Origin: Salvelinus alpinus | Lineage: Eukaryota; Chordata; Actinopteri; Salmoniformes; Salmonidae | Assembly: GCF_045679555.1 (NCBI RefSeq) | Contig: NC_092099.1 | Span: 10,772,076 to 10,836,075, forward strand | DNA length: 64,000 bases | Direction of reading: 5' to 3' | In this document: piece by piece, positions 1-11,044 of the stretch | Layout of the letters: the number at the start of each line of letters is the position of its first letter | Position numbering within the stretch: position 1 is the stretch's first letter | Notes under the pieces: model-generated | The model's database searches: none | The model's input: the letters and a program-made list of their open reading frames with translations, nothing else | Told to the model about the DNA's origin: nothing | Made by a program: the position numbers and the translations under genes

Positions 1-664
1 TGGCCCAGCGACGGTGGGTTTGTGCCCATAGGCGACGTTGTTGCAGGTGATGTCTGGTGGGGACCTGCCTTACAGCAGGCCTACAAGCCCTCAGTTCAGC
101 CTCTCTCAACCTATTGCGGACAATCTGAGCACTGATGGAGGGATTGTGAGTTCCTGGTGTAACTCGGGCAGTTGTTGCCATCCTGTACCTGTCCCGCAGG
201 TGTGATGTTCGGATGTACCAATCCTGTTGTTACACGTAGTCTGCCACTGCGAGGACGATCAGCTGTCCGTCCTGTCTCTCTGTAGCGCTGTCTTAGGTGT
301 CTCACAGTACAGACATTGCAATTTATTGCCCTGGCTACATCTGCAGTCCTTATGCCTCCTTGCAACATGCCTAAGGCACGTTCACACAGATGAGCAGGGA
401 CCCTGGGCATCTTTATTTTGGTATATTTCAGAGTCAGTAGAAAGGCCTCTTTAGTGTCCTAAGTCATCATAACTGTGACCGTAATTGCCTACCACCTTTA
501 AGCTGTTAATGTCTTAACGACCGTTCCACAGGTGTATGTTCATTAATTGTTTATGGTTCATTGAACAAGCATGGGAAACAGTGTTTAAACCTTTTACAAT
601 GAAGATCTGTGAAGTTATTTGGATTTTTGCAAATTATCTTTGAAAGACAGGGTCCTGAAAAAGG
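1..664 (-). mobile_element. Tc1-like transposon, partial copy cut by the window edge
   Basis: The minus strand encodes the N-terminal helix-turn-helix part of a Tc1-type transposase (111-410), starting [15 protein letters not shown] and containing an RSGR motif of the type that links the two DNA-binding subdomains. The same element occurs more completely at 14703-16168, and the two align throughout this stretch, including the AT-rich end. The catalytic part lies left of position 1. The reading frame changes near 200, so this copy is dead. Its expected terminal repeat is lost into a (TA)n tract at about 664. Confidence 0.85.
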
Positions 665-667
665 GAC

Positions 668-746
668 ATTTATATATATATAGTTTATATATATATAGTT
701 TATATATATATAGTTTATATATAGTATATATATATATATATATATA
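668..746. repeat. (TA)n-rich simple repeat with TATAGTTTATA subrepeats
   Basis: An AT microsatellite broken by regularly spaced GTT steps joins the end of one Tc1 copy to the TA target of the next. Short open frames over it are low-complexity and are not genes. Confidence 0.9.
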
Positions 747-965
747 CAGTGGGGAGAACAAGTATTTGACACACTGCCGATTTTGCCGGTTTTCCTACTT
801 ACAAAGCATGTAAAGGTCTGTAATTTTTATCATAGGTACACTTCAACTGTGAAAGAAGGAATCTAAAACAAAAATCCAGAAAATCACATTGTATGATTTT
901 TAAGTAATTAATTTGCAATTTTATTGCATGACATAAGTATTTGATACATCAGAAAAGCAGAACTT

Positions 966-1980
966 TTAATATTTGGTACAGAAACCTTTGTTTGCAATTA
1001 CAGAGATCATACGTTTCCTGTAGTTCTTGACCAGGTTTGCACACACTGCAGCAGGGATTTTCGCCCACTCCTCCATACAGACCTTCTCCAGATCCTTCAG
1101 GTTTTGGGGCTGTCGCTGGGCAATACGGACTTTCAGCTCCCTCCAAAGATTTTCCATTGGGTTCAGGTCTGGAGACTGGCTAGGCCACTCCAGGACCTTG
1201 AGATGCTTCTTACGGAGCCACTCCTTAGTTGCCCTGGCTGTGTGTTTCGGGTCGTTGTCATGCTGGAAGACCCAGCCACGACCCATCTTCAATGCTCTTA
1301 CTGAGGGAAGGCCAAGATCTCGCGATACATGGCCCCATCCATCCTATCCTCAATACGGTGCAGTCGTCCTGTCCCATTTGCAGAAAAGCATCCCCAAAGA
1401 ATGATGTTTTTCCACCTCCATGCTTCACAGCTGGGATGGTGTTCTTGGGGTTGTACTCATCCTTCTTCTTCCTCCAAACACGGCGATTGGAGTTTAGACC
1501 AAAAAGCTATATGTTTGTCTCATCAGACCACATGACCTTCTCCCATTCCTCCTCTGGATCATCCAGATGGTCATTGGCAAACTTCAGACGGGCCTGGACA
1601 TGCGCTGGCTTGAGCAGGGGGACCTTGCGTGCGCTGCAGGATTTTAATCCATGACGGCGTAGTGTGTTACTAATGGTTTTCTTTGAGACTGTGGTCCCAG
1701 CTCTCTTCAGGTCATTGACCAGGTCCTGCCGTGTAGTTCTGGGCTGATCCCTCACCTTCCTCATGATCATTGATGCCCCACGAGGTGAGATCTTGCATGG
1801 AGCCCCAGACCGAGGGTGATTGACCGTCATCTTGAACTTCTTCCATTTTCTAATAATTGCGCCAACAGTTGTTGCCTTCTCACCAAGCTGCTTGCCTATT
1901 GTCCTGTATCCCATCCCAGCCTTGTGCAGGTCTACAATTTTATCCCTGATGTCCTTACACAGCTCTCTGGTCTTGGCCAT
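966..1980 (-). pseudogene. Tc1 transposase, disrupted
   Basis: The N-terminal half (1980-1507) runs from [20 protein letters not shown] through the paired-like DNA-binding domain to the WSDET motif that carries the first catalytic aspartate. The C-terminal half (1292-966) carries the [11 protein letters not shown] motif with the second aspartate and the NPMENLW motif with the glutamate. Between them (about 1293-1506) the frame is lost through small indels. A full protein of this family is about 340 residues. The copy cannot make active transposase. Confidence 0.92.
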
Positions 1981-2096
1981 TGTGGAGAGGTTGGAGTCTG
2001 TTTGATTGAGTGTGTAGACAGGTGTCTTTTATACAGGTAACGAGTTCAAACAGGTGCAGTTAATACAGGTAATGAGTGGAGAACAGGGCTTCTTAA

Positions 2097-3083
2097 CCTC
2101 TCTGCGCTACGGATCCCTTTAGCGGGATAATTTTCCTAAACAACCGCTGAATTGCAGGGCGCAAAATATTACTAAAAATATTTATAATCATGCAATCACA
2201 AGTGAAATATACCAAAACACAGCTTAGCTTGTTGTTAATCCACCTATCGTGTCAGATTTTGAAAATATGCTTTACAGGGAAAGCAATCCAATCTTTTGTG
2301 AGTGTATCAATCAATGCTAGAACAGCTAGCCACAAATTAGCATGGTCACGAAAGTCAGAAAAGCAATAAAATTAACGCTTACCTTTGATAATCTTCGGAT
2401 GTTTACACTCACTAGACTCCCAGTTACACAATACATTTTATTTTTGTTCGATAAATATTAGTTTTATAACAAAAAAACGCCATTTGGGTTGCGCGTTATG
2501 TTCAGAAAACCACAGCCTCGTTCCGTTCGACGAAAATTACCGTATCCGTAATGTTCGTAGAAACATGTCAAATGTTTTTTATAATCAATCCTCAGGTTGT
2601 TTTTAACAAACATAATCAATAATATTTCAACCGGACCGTAACCTATTCAATAAAAGAGAGAAAGAAAATGAAGAGCTACCCCTCTCGCGCGCAGGAACTA
2701 ATCAAAGGACACCTGACTAGTTTTGAAAAATCTCGCTCATTTTTCAAAATAAAAGCCTGAAACTATGTCTAAAGCCTGATCACAGCCTGAGGAAGCCATT
2801 GGAAAAGGAATCTGGTTGATACCCCTTTAAATGGAAGAAAGACGGGCAATGAAACACAGATAAAAAATAAATAAACACTTCCGGGTTAGATTTCATTACA
2901 AAATCAGTTTTGTTATACTCACAGACAATATTTTGACAGTTTTGGAAATTTTGGAGTGTTTTCTATCCTAATCTGTAAATTATATGCATATTCTACGATC
3001 TGGACCTGAGAAATAGTCCGTTTACCTTGGGAACGTTATTTAAAAATATATATAATAATAATCTGACCCCTGGCATCAAGAAG
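2097..3083. mobile_element. Non-autonomous piggyBac-type element (TTAA target duplication)
   Basis: Comparing the host Tc1 with its sister copy near 28140-28190 shows that 987 bp are inserted exactly between two TTAA tetranucleotides (2093-2096 and 3084-3087). Precise TTAA duplication is the signature of piggyBac integration. The left end starts CCTCTCTGCGCTACGG. The terminal inverted-repeat match is weak. No transposase is encoded; the longest plus-strand frame (73 codons) resembles nothing known. The superfamily assignment rests on the target site. Confidence 0.75.
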
Positions 3084-3321
3084 TTAAAGAAAAACTAACA
3101 GGTCTGTGAGAGCCGGAATTCTTGCTGGTTGGTAGGTGATCAAATATTTATGTCATGCAATAAAATGCAAATTAATTACTTAAAAATCATACAATGTAAT
3201 TTTCTGGATTTTTGAAATCCAGAAAAAAATTACAGACCTCTACATGCTTTGTAAGTAGGAAAACCTGCAAAATCGGCAGTGTATCAAATACTTGTTCTCC
3301 CCACTGTATATATATATATAT

Positions 3322-3488
3322 TGTGGCAGACCAGGAGGTTTGGTCAAGACGTTTACACAGATCAGACACGGACAGAGTATGAATAGCTCGGTTTCAAGGG
3401 TGTTTATTTAAATAATAAATCACAAAGATGCCGTCTTCTGGGCTCCGGGTCTTGCTGTATCCTGTCGGGCACAAAAACTGAACTCCCT
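3322..3488 (-). repeat. Truncated 3' LTR of the Gmr1-like retrotransposon
   Basis: It matches the outer part of the right LTR, then joins reverse-transcriptase coding sequence at a CTCCC microhomology near 3485-3495. The junction looks like a deletion that removed the remainder of pol and the inner part of this LTR. Confidence 0.83.
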
Positions 3489-3912
3489 GGGAGGCCAACG
3501 GTACCTGCCAATATCCTTTGGTCAGGTCAAGGGTGCTGATGTACCGGGCCTTTCCCAATCGGTCGATGAGCTCGTCCACCCTCGGCATGGGGTAGGCGTC
3601 GAATAAACTTATGGCGTTCACACCCCGGAAATCATTACAGAAGCGGAGGCTACCGTTCGGTTTGGGCACCAACACGATGGGGCTGCACCATGCACTGTAG
3701 GACTCGTCAATGACCCCCATCCTCAGCATAGCCTCCACTTCTTGTTTCACGGCCTTCCTTCGGGCCTCCGGAATCCGATACTGTTTCCCCGGGCCGGGTA
3801 CGGATGTGGTGTTCAATGAGGGTCGTGCGGCCCGGCTTCTCGGAGAACACCGCCATGTTCTGATCGACGAGCTCCCTGAGCTCTTGCTTCTGGGCCGGGT
3901 CGAGGTCCTCAT
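3489..3912 (-). pseudogene. Reverse transcriptase, N-terminal part only
   Basis: The minus strand shows YRIPEARRKAVKQEVEAML, IVLVPKPNGSLRFCNDFR and ISTLDLTKGYWQVPLA, which are the fingers and motif A of a Gypsy reverse transcriptase, with the motif A aspartate present. The YxDD box and everything after it are missing because the frame enters LTR sequence at about 3488. A frameshift lies near 3795. It is inactive. Confidence 0.9.
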
Positions 3913-3929
3913 TGCTCGGGACTACCACT

Positions 3930-5058
3930 GGTACTGTTGGCGTCCTGGGTCCCGACCATAACACGGCCAAGGCTGTCCTCTCGTGCCACTTCTTCAACAG
4001 GTTCACGTGGTAAATATTTTGGGTTTTCCGTGTCCCCGGTTGCCGTACTCGGTAATTGACTGGTCCCAACTTCTCGATCACCTCGTATGACCCGTGCCAT
4101 GTTGCCAGGAACTTACTTTCGGCCATGGGGATTAAGACCAACACCCTGTCTCCCACCTGGATTTCTCGGCGCTGGGCTCCCCGATTTGTAGACCTGGGCT
4201 TGTGCACGTTGGGCCTTCTCCATATGTTCCCTCATGACTGGCCATATGGCTGTCATCTGCTCCCTCATCGTCTCCACGTGCTCTACCACGCTGTGTAATG
4301 GGGTCGGTTGGGCTTCCCACACCTCCTTGGCGAGGTCCAGTAGGCCGCGAGGCCTCCTCCCGTAGAGGAGTTCGAAAGGGAAAAACCCAGGGGAAGACTG
4401 GGATACTTCTCGGATTGAGAACAGTAGGTGGGTTAGTAGCTGGTCCCAGTTCTTCCCGTCCTACTCGATGACCTTCCGCAGCATTTGTTTGAGTGTTTTA
4501 TTGAAGCGCTCGATGAGCCCATCCGTCTGCGTGTGAAAGACGGCGGTCTGGATCTGCTTAATCTGCAAGAGAGCACACCACTCTTTCATTAGGCGGTACA
4601 TAAACTTAGTACCTTGGTCTGTCAGGATCTCGTTCGGGATGACCATCCGGCTAAAAAGGTGGAACAGCTCCAGGGCGATTCCCTTGGATACCGCCACCCG
4701 TAGGGGAATGGCCTCGGGATACCGGGTGGCATAATCTACTATCACCAAGATGTACCGGTGACCTCATGCTGTTTTAACCAGGGGTCCCACTATGTCCATG
4801 GCGATACATTCAAAGGGCACCACGATGATCGGTAGGGGGACCAATGGGTTTTGGAAGTGGGCTTTCGGGGCAGTGAGATGACACTCCGGGCAGCTGTGAC
4901 AGTAGTCTTCCACTGTCCTCCTCATCCCGGGCCAGTGGAATCGGGCAGCGATCCGTTCCCGGGTCTTCTCCATTCCCAGGTGTGCCCCCAACAGGTGGGT
5001 GTGGGCCAGCTGAAGAATGGTTCCCACCTACCGTCGGGGCAGCAACAATACCTCTCAA
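3930..5058 (-). pseudogene. Integrase of the Gmr1-like element, disrupted
   Basis: The N-terminal HHCC zinc region (THLLGAHLGMEKTRERI ... YCHSCPEC) is at about 5005-4880. The catalytic core follows with AMDIVGPL, LTDQGTKF and DGLIERFNKTLKQ supplying D, D and E. The GPY/F module (GSYEVIEKLGPVNYRV) is at about 4105-4050, and the domain ends HVNLLKKWHER near 3985. A stop lies near 4765 and frames change several times. The end of integrase is in the same open frame (4207-3707) as the segment that leads into reverse transcriptase, which argues that the order is native. Confidence 0.88.
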
Positions 5059-5464
5059 AGTTCCCCCTGTTGGTGCGACACCTGATACAAAAGGTTATTC
5101 TTGATTTGGAAATGGGGGTATCGCCAGTCACTCACCCCCGGAAGTAGCTGTCCATCCACCGCTATAACTTTGGCTGGGGGCGGCTTTCAAGTTCGGATCC
5201 TCCCACTGGGCCGTCCCGAATTGTCCCCTCAGTTGGCCCCCTCCGCCTCCGACTCCGGACCTGTCGATACAGGTTGGTTAACCGGTTGCTTCCGGGCCGC
5301 ACAGGCTATGGGTCGTCCCCGCTCTCTTCTTCGGCCGGCTCGTATATTTTTCCTCAACTCGTGCCACCATAGGGCCGCAAACAGCGGACAATCCCATCCC
5401 ACTAGGAGAGGTACCGGCAACTCTGGTACTGCACCCACCATCATCTGGCAGCTCCCTGGTGGCG

Positions 5465-5728
5465 TCACGAGGTTGGTCCATATGATTGGATACCACTTTG
5501 TGTCACCGTGAACACGGGTATTGGACATCTCCCTGCCCCTTTGGGCCCCTGGTTCAGCAGGCTCGTGGTTACGAGCGTAACCATTCTTCCGGAGTCTAAC
5601 AGCGCTTCCGTATCGTGTCCGTCAACCTTCACCGGGACCATGGGTGCAGTTGATTCGTGGTGCGCCCAACAGGAGGTCACATAGTTTACGGCGTGACCCA
5701 CCTCGCGTCTGAGGCTAGCTGATGGCAT
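5465..5728 (-). pseudogene. Retroviral-type aspartic protease segment of the Gmr1-like element
   Basis: The minus strand reads VPVKVDGHDTEALLDSG, with the hydrophobic-hydrophobic-DSG catalytic motif of retroelement proteases. It follows gag directly and precedes integrase, with no reverse transcriptase between. Confidence 0.72.
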
Positions 5729-5739
5729 CGACTCCTCTC

Positions 5740-6594
5740 AAGCCAGGCAATTCCAGGCAATGTGCCCCCGGGCGCCACACTCAAAACACTTCCTTTGGTC
5801 TCCATCTACCTGGGGTCGTTGGTGGCGGGTCGGCCCCAGGTCTCTCCAAAGGTTTGCGGTCCTTTGGCACTGCCGACTGTTGGTTCGGGGATATAGCGGT
5901 GGGGCTGTCCTTCCGTCCCCTCGAACGGGTCACCGACTCGTTCCGGCTCCCACTCAGCAGGGCCTGAGTGTTCTGATGCGTCTCCACTGCTTCCAGGAGG
6001 CCCTCCAAGGTCTGGGGTGCGCATAGACTTGCTGCCCTCTTCATGTCGTGGGGTAGCACCCATAAGAAGTGATCCAGGACCATTTTGTCGAGGATGGAGA
6101 GGGTGAATACGTCGGTTAGGAGCCATGCCCTGGTGACTCGCAGTAGGTCGCTCATAAGGGCTAGCGGAGATGCATCGGGTACGAACCTCCAGTCGTGGAA
6201 CCGTTGAGCCCGACGGGCCAGGCTGTACCCGTATCGGCTGAGTATCTCCCGTTTGAGTCCGTCGTAGTTAGCTGCCTGTTCGTCGTTCAGATCCCAATAC
6301 ACATTTTGGGCATTCCTAGAGAGGAACGGGGCCAGCAGACTAGCCCACTTTGGCCTTGCCCATCCTTCCCGTAGCGCTGTCCGTCCAAACGTAGAGGTAT
6401 GTTTCGATGTTATCGTCTTCCGTTAGCTTGATTAAAAACTGGTTGGGATGTCATTCAGGAGACGCTCCTCCTTGCAGCTTCCTGATTTCCTCAACGAGGC
6501 AGACGTTTTGCAGTCACTGTTCCTCCAGCATTCGTTCCTGAACCGCCTGTTGTGCTTGTTGGGCCCGGACGAACTGAGCTATCAACTCGTCCAT
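5740..6594 (-). pseudogene. gag of the Gmr1-like element, disrupted
   Basis: The minus strand starts MDELIAQFVRAQQAQQ at 6594, shortly after the primer-binding site, and continues through frame breaks and a stop to a capsid-like segment at 6302-5781 (YDGLKREILSRYG is typical of Gypsy Gag). A CCHC zinc knuckle, CFECGARGHIAWNC, is readable in another frame near 5790-5745. Stops and frameshifts make it non-functional. Confidence 0.8.
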
Positions 6595-6641
6595 GCTGAT
6601 GCTGTGTAAACGTCAAACCTGATCTGACCACGTTATCAGAA

Positions 6642-6659
6642 TGCCCGCTTTCTCCACCA
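6642..6659 (-). other. Putative primer-binding site
   Basis: Two bases inside the 5' LTR the minus strand reads TGGTGGAGAAAGCGGGCA. It begins with TGG, the complement of the CCA tail of a priming tRNA. I could not assign the tRNA. Confidence 0.55.
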
Positions 6660-6661
6660 CT

Positions 6662-7146
6662 TGTGGCAGACCAGGGGGTTTGGTCAAGACGTTTACACAG
6701 ATCAGATACGGACAGAGAATGATTAGCTCGGTTTCAATGGTGTTTATTTAAATAATACATCAAAAAGAAAAGGATAGGTCTCCCCCATGAGACCCTCTCC
6801 GGGAAACCGTCTTCTGGGCTCCGGGTCTTGCTGTATCCTGTCGGGCACAAAAACTGAACTCCCTGCACATACCTCTGCAACCGTCCTCAACTATACGGGA
6901 GTCCTTTCTTCCCCCGCTTTCCCTTGTGTCGCTGCCCTTCTGCCAGTTTTATGGGCCTTGCACAGCTGGTGAGCAATCAGCCCTTGATTACTCACCAGCT
7001 CCCAATCAGCCCCAATTAGTCCAGGCCGGAAAGCCCGTCGAGACCTGGCACGTCCAGCAGATGGAGCCATCGCCTCGTGATATATACTCCGTCTGTCACC
7101 AGGCCTCGACGAGTCTCCCCCGGTATCTGACCTGCTGTACGCCACA
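6662..7146 (-). repeat. 5' LTR of the Gmr1-like retrotransposon
   Basis: This 485-bp LTR is bounded by TG...CA (plus-strand TGTGGC ... GCCACA). Its plus-strand start, up to about 6872, is shared with the left copy at 3322-3488. The left copy lacks about 40 bp present here around 6770-6805. Confidence 0.85.
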
Positions 7147-7153
7147 ATATATA

Positions 7154-8797
<1,644 letters not shown>

Positions 8798-8803
8798 TAT
8801 CTA

Positions 8804-9427
8804 CACTACCGTTCAGAAGTTGGGGGTCACTTAGAAATTTCCTTGCTTTTTGAAAGAATAGCAATTTTCTTTCAAAATAACATCAATAGACATTGTTAAT
8901 GTTGTAAATGACTATTGTAGCTGGAAACGGCTGATTTTTTAAATGGAATATCTACATAGGCGTAAAGAGGCCCATTATCAGCAACCATCAGTCCTGTGTT
9001 CCAATTGCACGTTGTGTTAGCTAATCCAAGTTCATCATTTTAAAAGCCTAATTGATCATTAGAAAACCCTTTTGCAAATTATGGTAGCACAGCTGAAAAC
9101 TGTTGTGCTGATTAAAGAAGCAATAAAACTGGCTTTCTTTAGACTAGTTGAGTATCTGGAGCATCAGCATTTATGGGTTTGATTACAGGCTCAAAATGGC
9201 CATAAACAAAGAATTTCTTCTGAAACTCATCAGTCTATTCTTGTTCTGAGAAATGAAGGCTATTCTATGTGAGAAATTGCCAAGAAACTGAAGATCTGGT
9301 ACAACGCCTCTTCACTGTTGAAGTTGAGACTGGTGTTTGTATGAGATCACAGCATTTATTTAAATTCGCTTTTCTTTAAAAAACAAGGACATTTCTAAGT
9401 GACCCCAAGCTTTTGAACGGTAGAGTG
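8804..9427. mobile_element. Internally deleted Tc1-like element
   Basis: The ends (CACTACCGTTCAGAAG on the left and CTTTTGAACGGTAGAGTG on the right) are inverted copies with TA at the left. The family is the same as 16518-18073, but only 624 bp remain. A transposase fragment near 9100-9310 is broken by stops. It starts a few bases after the end of the preceding Tc1. Confidence 0.85.
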
Positions 9428-9430
9428 TGT

Positions 9431-9432
<2 letters not shown>

Positions 9433-9479
<47 letters not shown>
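9433..9479. repeat. (TA)n microsatellite
   Basis: A nearly pure TA tract lies between two Tc1-derived segments. It is likely polymorphic in length. Confidence 0.95.
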
Positions 9480-9480
<1 letters not shown>

Positions 9481-9481
<1 letters not shown>

Positions 9482-10115
9482 CAGTGATGTAGAATACAAA
9501 TCCAAATGACCCAGGTGTACCAGATATACAGTATGAAGATCAGAATTTACAGAATTATGGTGAGAATGTGCCCAAAAATGACAGTTTATCCAAAAACCTG
9601 GTTGCCTCTGTCAGGAGGCTATAACTTGGCCGCAAGTGAATCTTCCTGCAAGAAAATGACCCCCAAGCACACATGAAAATCCACAAAGAAATGGTTAGTT
9701 GACAACAAAATAAACATTTCGCAATGGCCATCTCATTCTCCTGACTTGTACCCCATTAAAAACCTGTGGTTTGAAATGAAGAGGGCAGTCATTAAGCGCA
9801 GACCAAAGGATATCAAGGATCTGGAAATATTCTGTATCGAGGAATGGTCTAAGATCTGTCCCAATGTGTTCTCCAATCTCATATAACATTACAGAAAAGT
9901 CTCAGTGCACAAAGTATTGAAAACAGGGGTGCCAATAATTATGACACTTCGTTTTTGGCTACTTTTTAAATTGGATTTGAGATGTGTTATTTTGTTTAAT
10001 TCCATTGAATCATTAATAGAGAAAAATATAATCCCACATGTTAGAAAATGACAGTTTACTACTGGTATTATATTTTTTATTCGTCTTTATCATAGGTGCC
10101 AAACATTTTGGAGGT
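9481..10115 (+). mobile_element. Tc1-like relic, C-terminal transposase remnant
   Basis: At about 9690-9885 the plus strand encodes WPSHSPDLYPIKNLWFEMKR and further C-terminal residues of a Tc1 transposase. The usual NPIEN glutamate is replaced by lysine. Upstream coding is frameshifted and the left inverted repeat is not recognisable. This is an old, dead copy. Confidence 0.78.
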
Positions 10116-10900
10116 GACTTTTTGCATTGTCGTTAACTAAACATATGCAGTACTGACATCCTGAAATGTCATAATCTTATTATGCTGCTGCACCCTAGTG
10201 GTTAATCCTTTTGTTCTTGTGAAGGGTAGGGAAATGGGTAGATAGAGTACTTTACATGTGCTGGTTTATTCAAATTCAAGTCCTATATGACATGCTTTAG
10301 GAGTTAAGAATAGCAGCAGATCCAGCCTCATGCTTACTGCTGCTCTAAGCATGTCTCTCTAATTGCACATTTTGAGTGCTGAAGAGGCCTAACTTCTCCA
10401 AAGAGACTCGTATCTCATTTTATGATTATTGCAGAGTATGGTGTTCCATTCGTTTTGATACAAACACTATCTGTGGATTTGCATATGTTATAGTTAACGT
10501 GGAAAAGATGTGCTTTAGAAACCGCTTGGGAGATCATTTTACTGCAGGTTACATTTTAATGAGCAAATAAGAAAGTAAACTCCTCTGTTATTGTATCTGT
10601 TTATGTATAGTTCTCTTTTATTGAAGTTCATGATCTTCTTTGACCTTAGGCATTTTTCATGCATAAATATGATGTGAAACAACAGGTATCAGTGTGAAGC
10701 AGGTGTTTGACCCGGTTTGAACTGACTTTGGAGAGACATAAAGGAATCCTAGTAGTGGGAAAAAGAGAATGTGATGAGCAGGATAAATTCATGTAAATCC
10801 CCCATTAAAGTTTTACAATAAAATATAATTCATGTCACAACTAGCAGAATATAACATTACAGCATTCATCCACTCATTATTTGACATGCCTCTGATATAC
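10116..10900. other. No gene recognised: 5' flank of GMPPA
   Basis: AT-rich sequence without a coding signal. A 64-codon plus-strand frame at 10376-10570 shows no domain, and I regard it as chance. Confidence 0.6.
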
Positions 10901-10934
10901 AAAGGTATACAAAACACCACTTCCCACAAGCCTC

Positions 10935-11044
10935 CGTTTTACGTGATGACGTGATAAGCAAAAACAAACAGGAAGAAGACAAGAAAGTCAGGATTTGATC
11001 CAGATTACTAGTAGACAGCTAACATTACCTACAACAAATTCAAG
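10935..11044 (+). promoter_or_regulatory. Probable GMPPA proximal promoter and 5' UTR
   Basis: The 110 bp before the GMPPA start include ACGTGATGACGTGAT at 10941-10955. The TGACGTGA within it (10947-10954) resembles CRE/UPRE-type sites bound by ATF/CREB or XBP1 factors. No TATA box is apparent. The transcription start is not visible from sequence. Regulation by these factors is inference. Confidence 0.4.

Larger units (their letters stand above)
747..3306 (-). mobile_element. Tc1-like transposon split by a TTAA-flanked insertion
   Basis: The ends are inverted copies beginning CAGTGGGGAGAACAAGTATT, each flanked by TA. The family is the same as the intact copy at 27915-29536. The minus strand carries the transposase remnant (966-1980). 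A 987-bp element sits in the subterminal region between the transposase start and the right inverted repeat. Without that insert this would be an ordinary element of about 1.57 kb. Confidence 0.93.
3322..7146 (-). mobile_element. Ty3/Gypsy LTR retrotransposon, Gmr1-type domain order, defective
   Basis: Two copies of an LTR sequence beginning TGTGGCAGACCAGG bracket minus-strand coding remnants. Reading 5' to 3' on the minus strand the order is 5' LTR (7146-6662), primer-binding site, gag with a zinc knuckle, protease, integrase with a GPY/F module, then the N-terminal part of reverse transcriptase, which runs directly into a truncated 3' LTR (3488-3322). Canonical Gypsy elements have reverse transcriptase and RNase H before integrase; integrase first is characteristic of the deuterostome Gmr1 group. 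The rest of reverse transcriptase, RNase H and the inner part of the 3' LTR are deleted. Flanks are ATAT-rich, so the target duplication is ambiguous. Confidence 0.9.

Noticed and set aside
1027..1654. Plus-strand open frames up to 141 codons opposite the Tc1 transposase
   Set aside because: They are antisense shadows of the transposase gene on the minus strand. The same shadows appear opposite the intact copy at 28609-29244.
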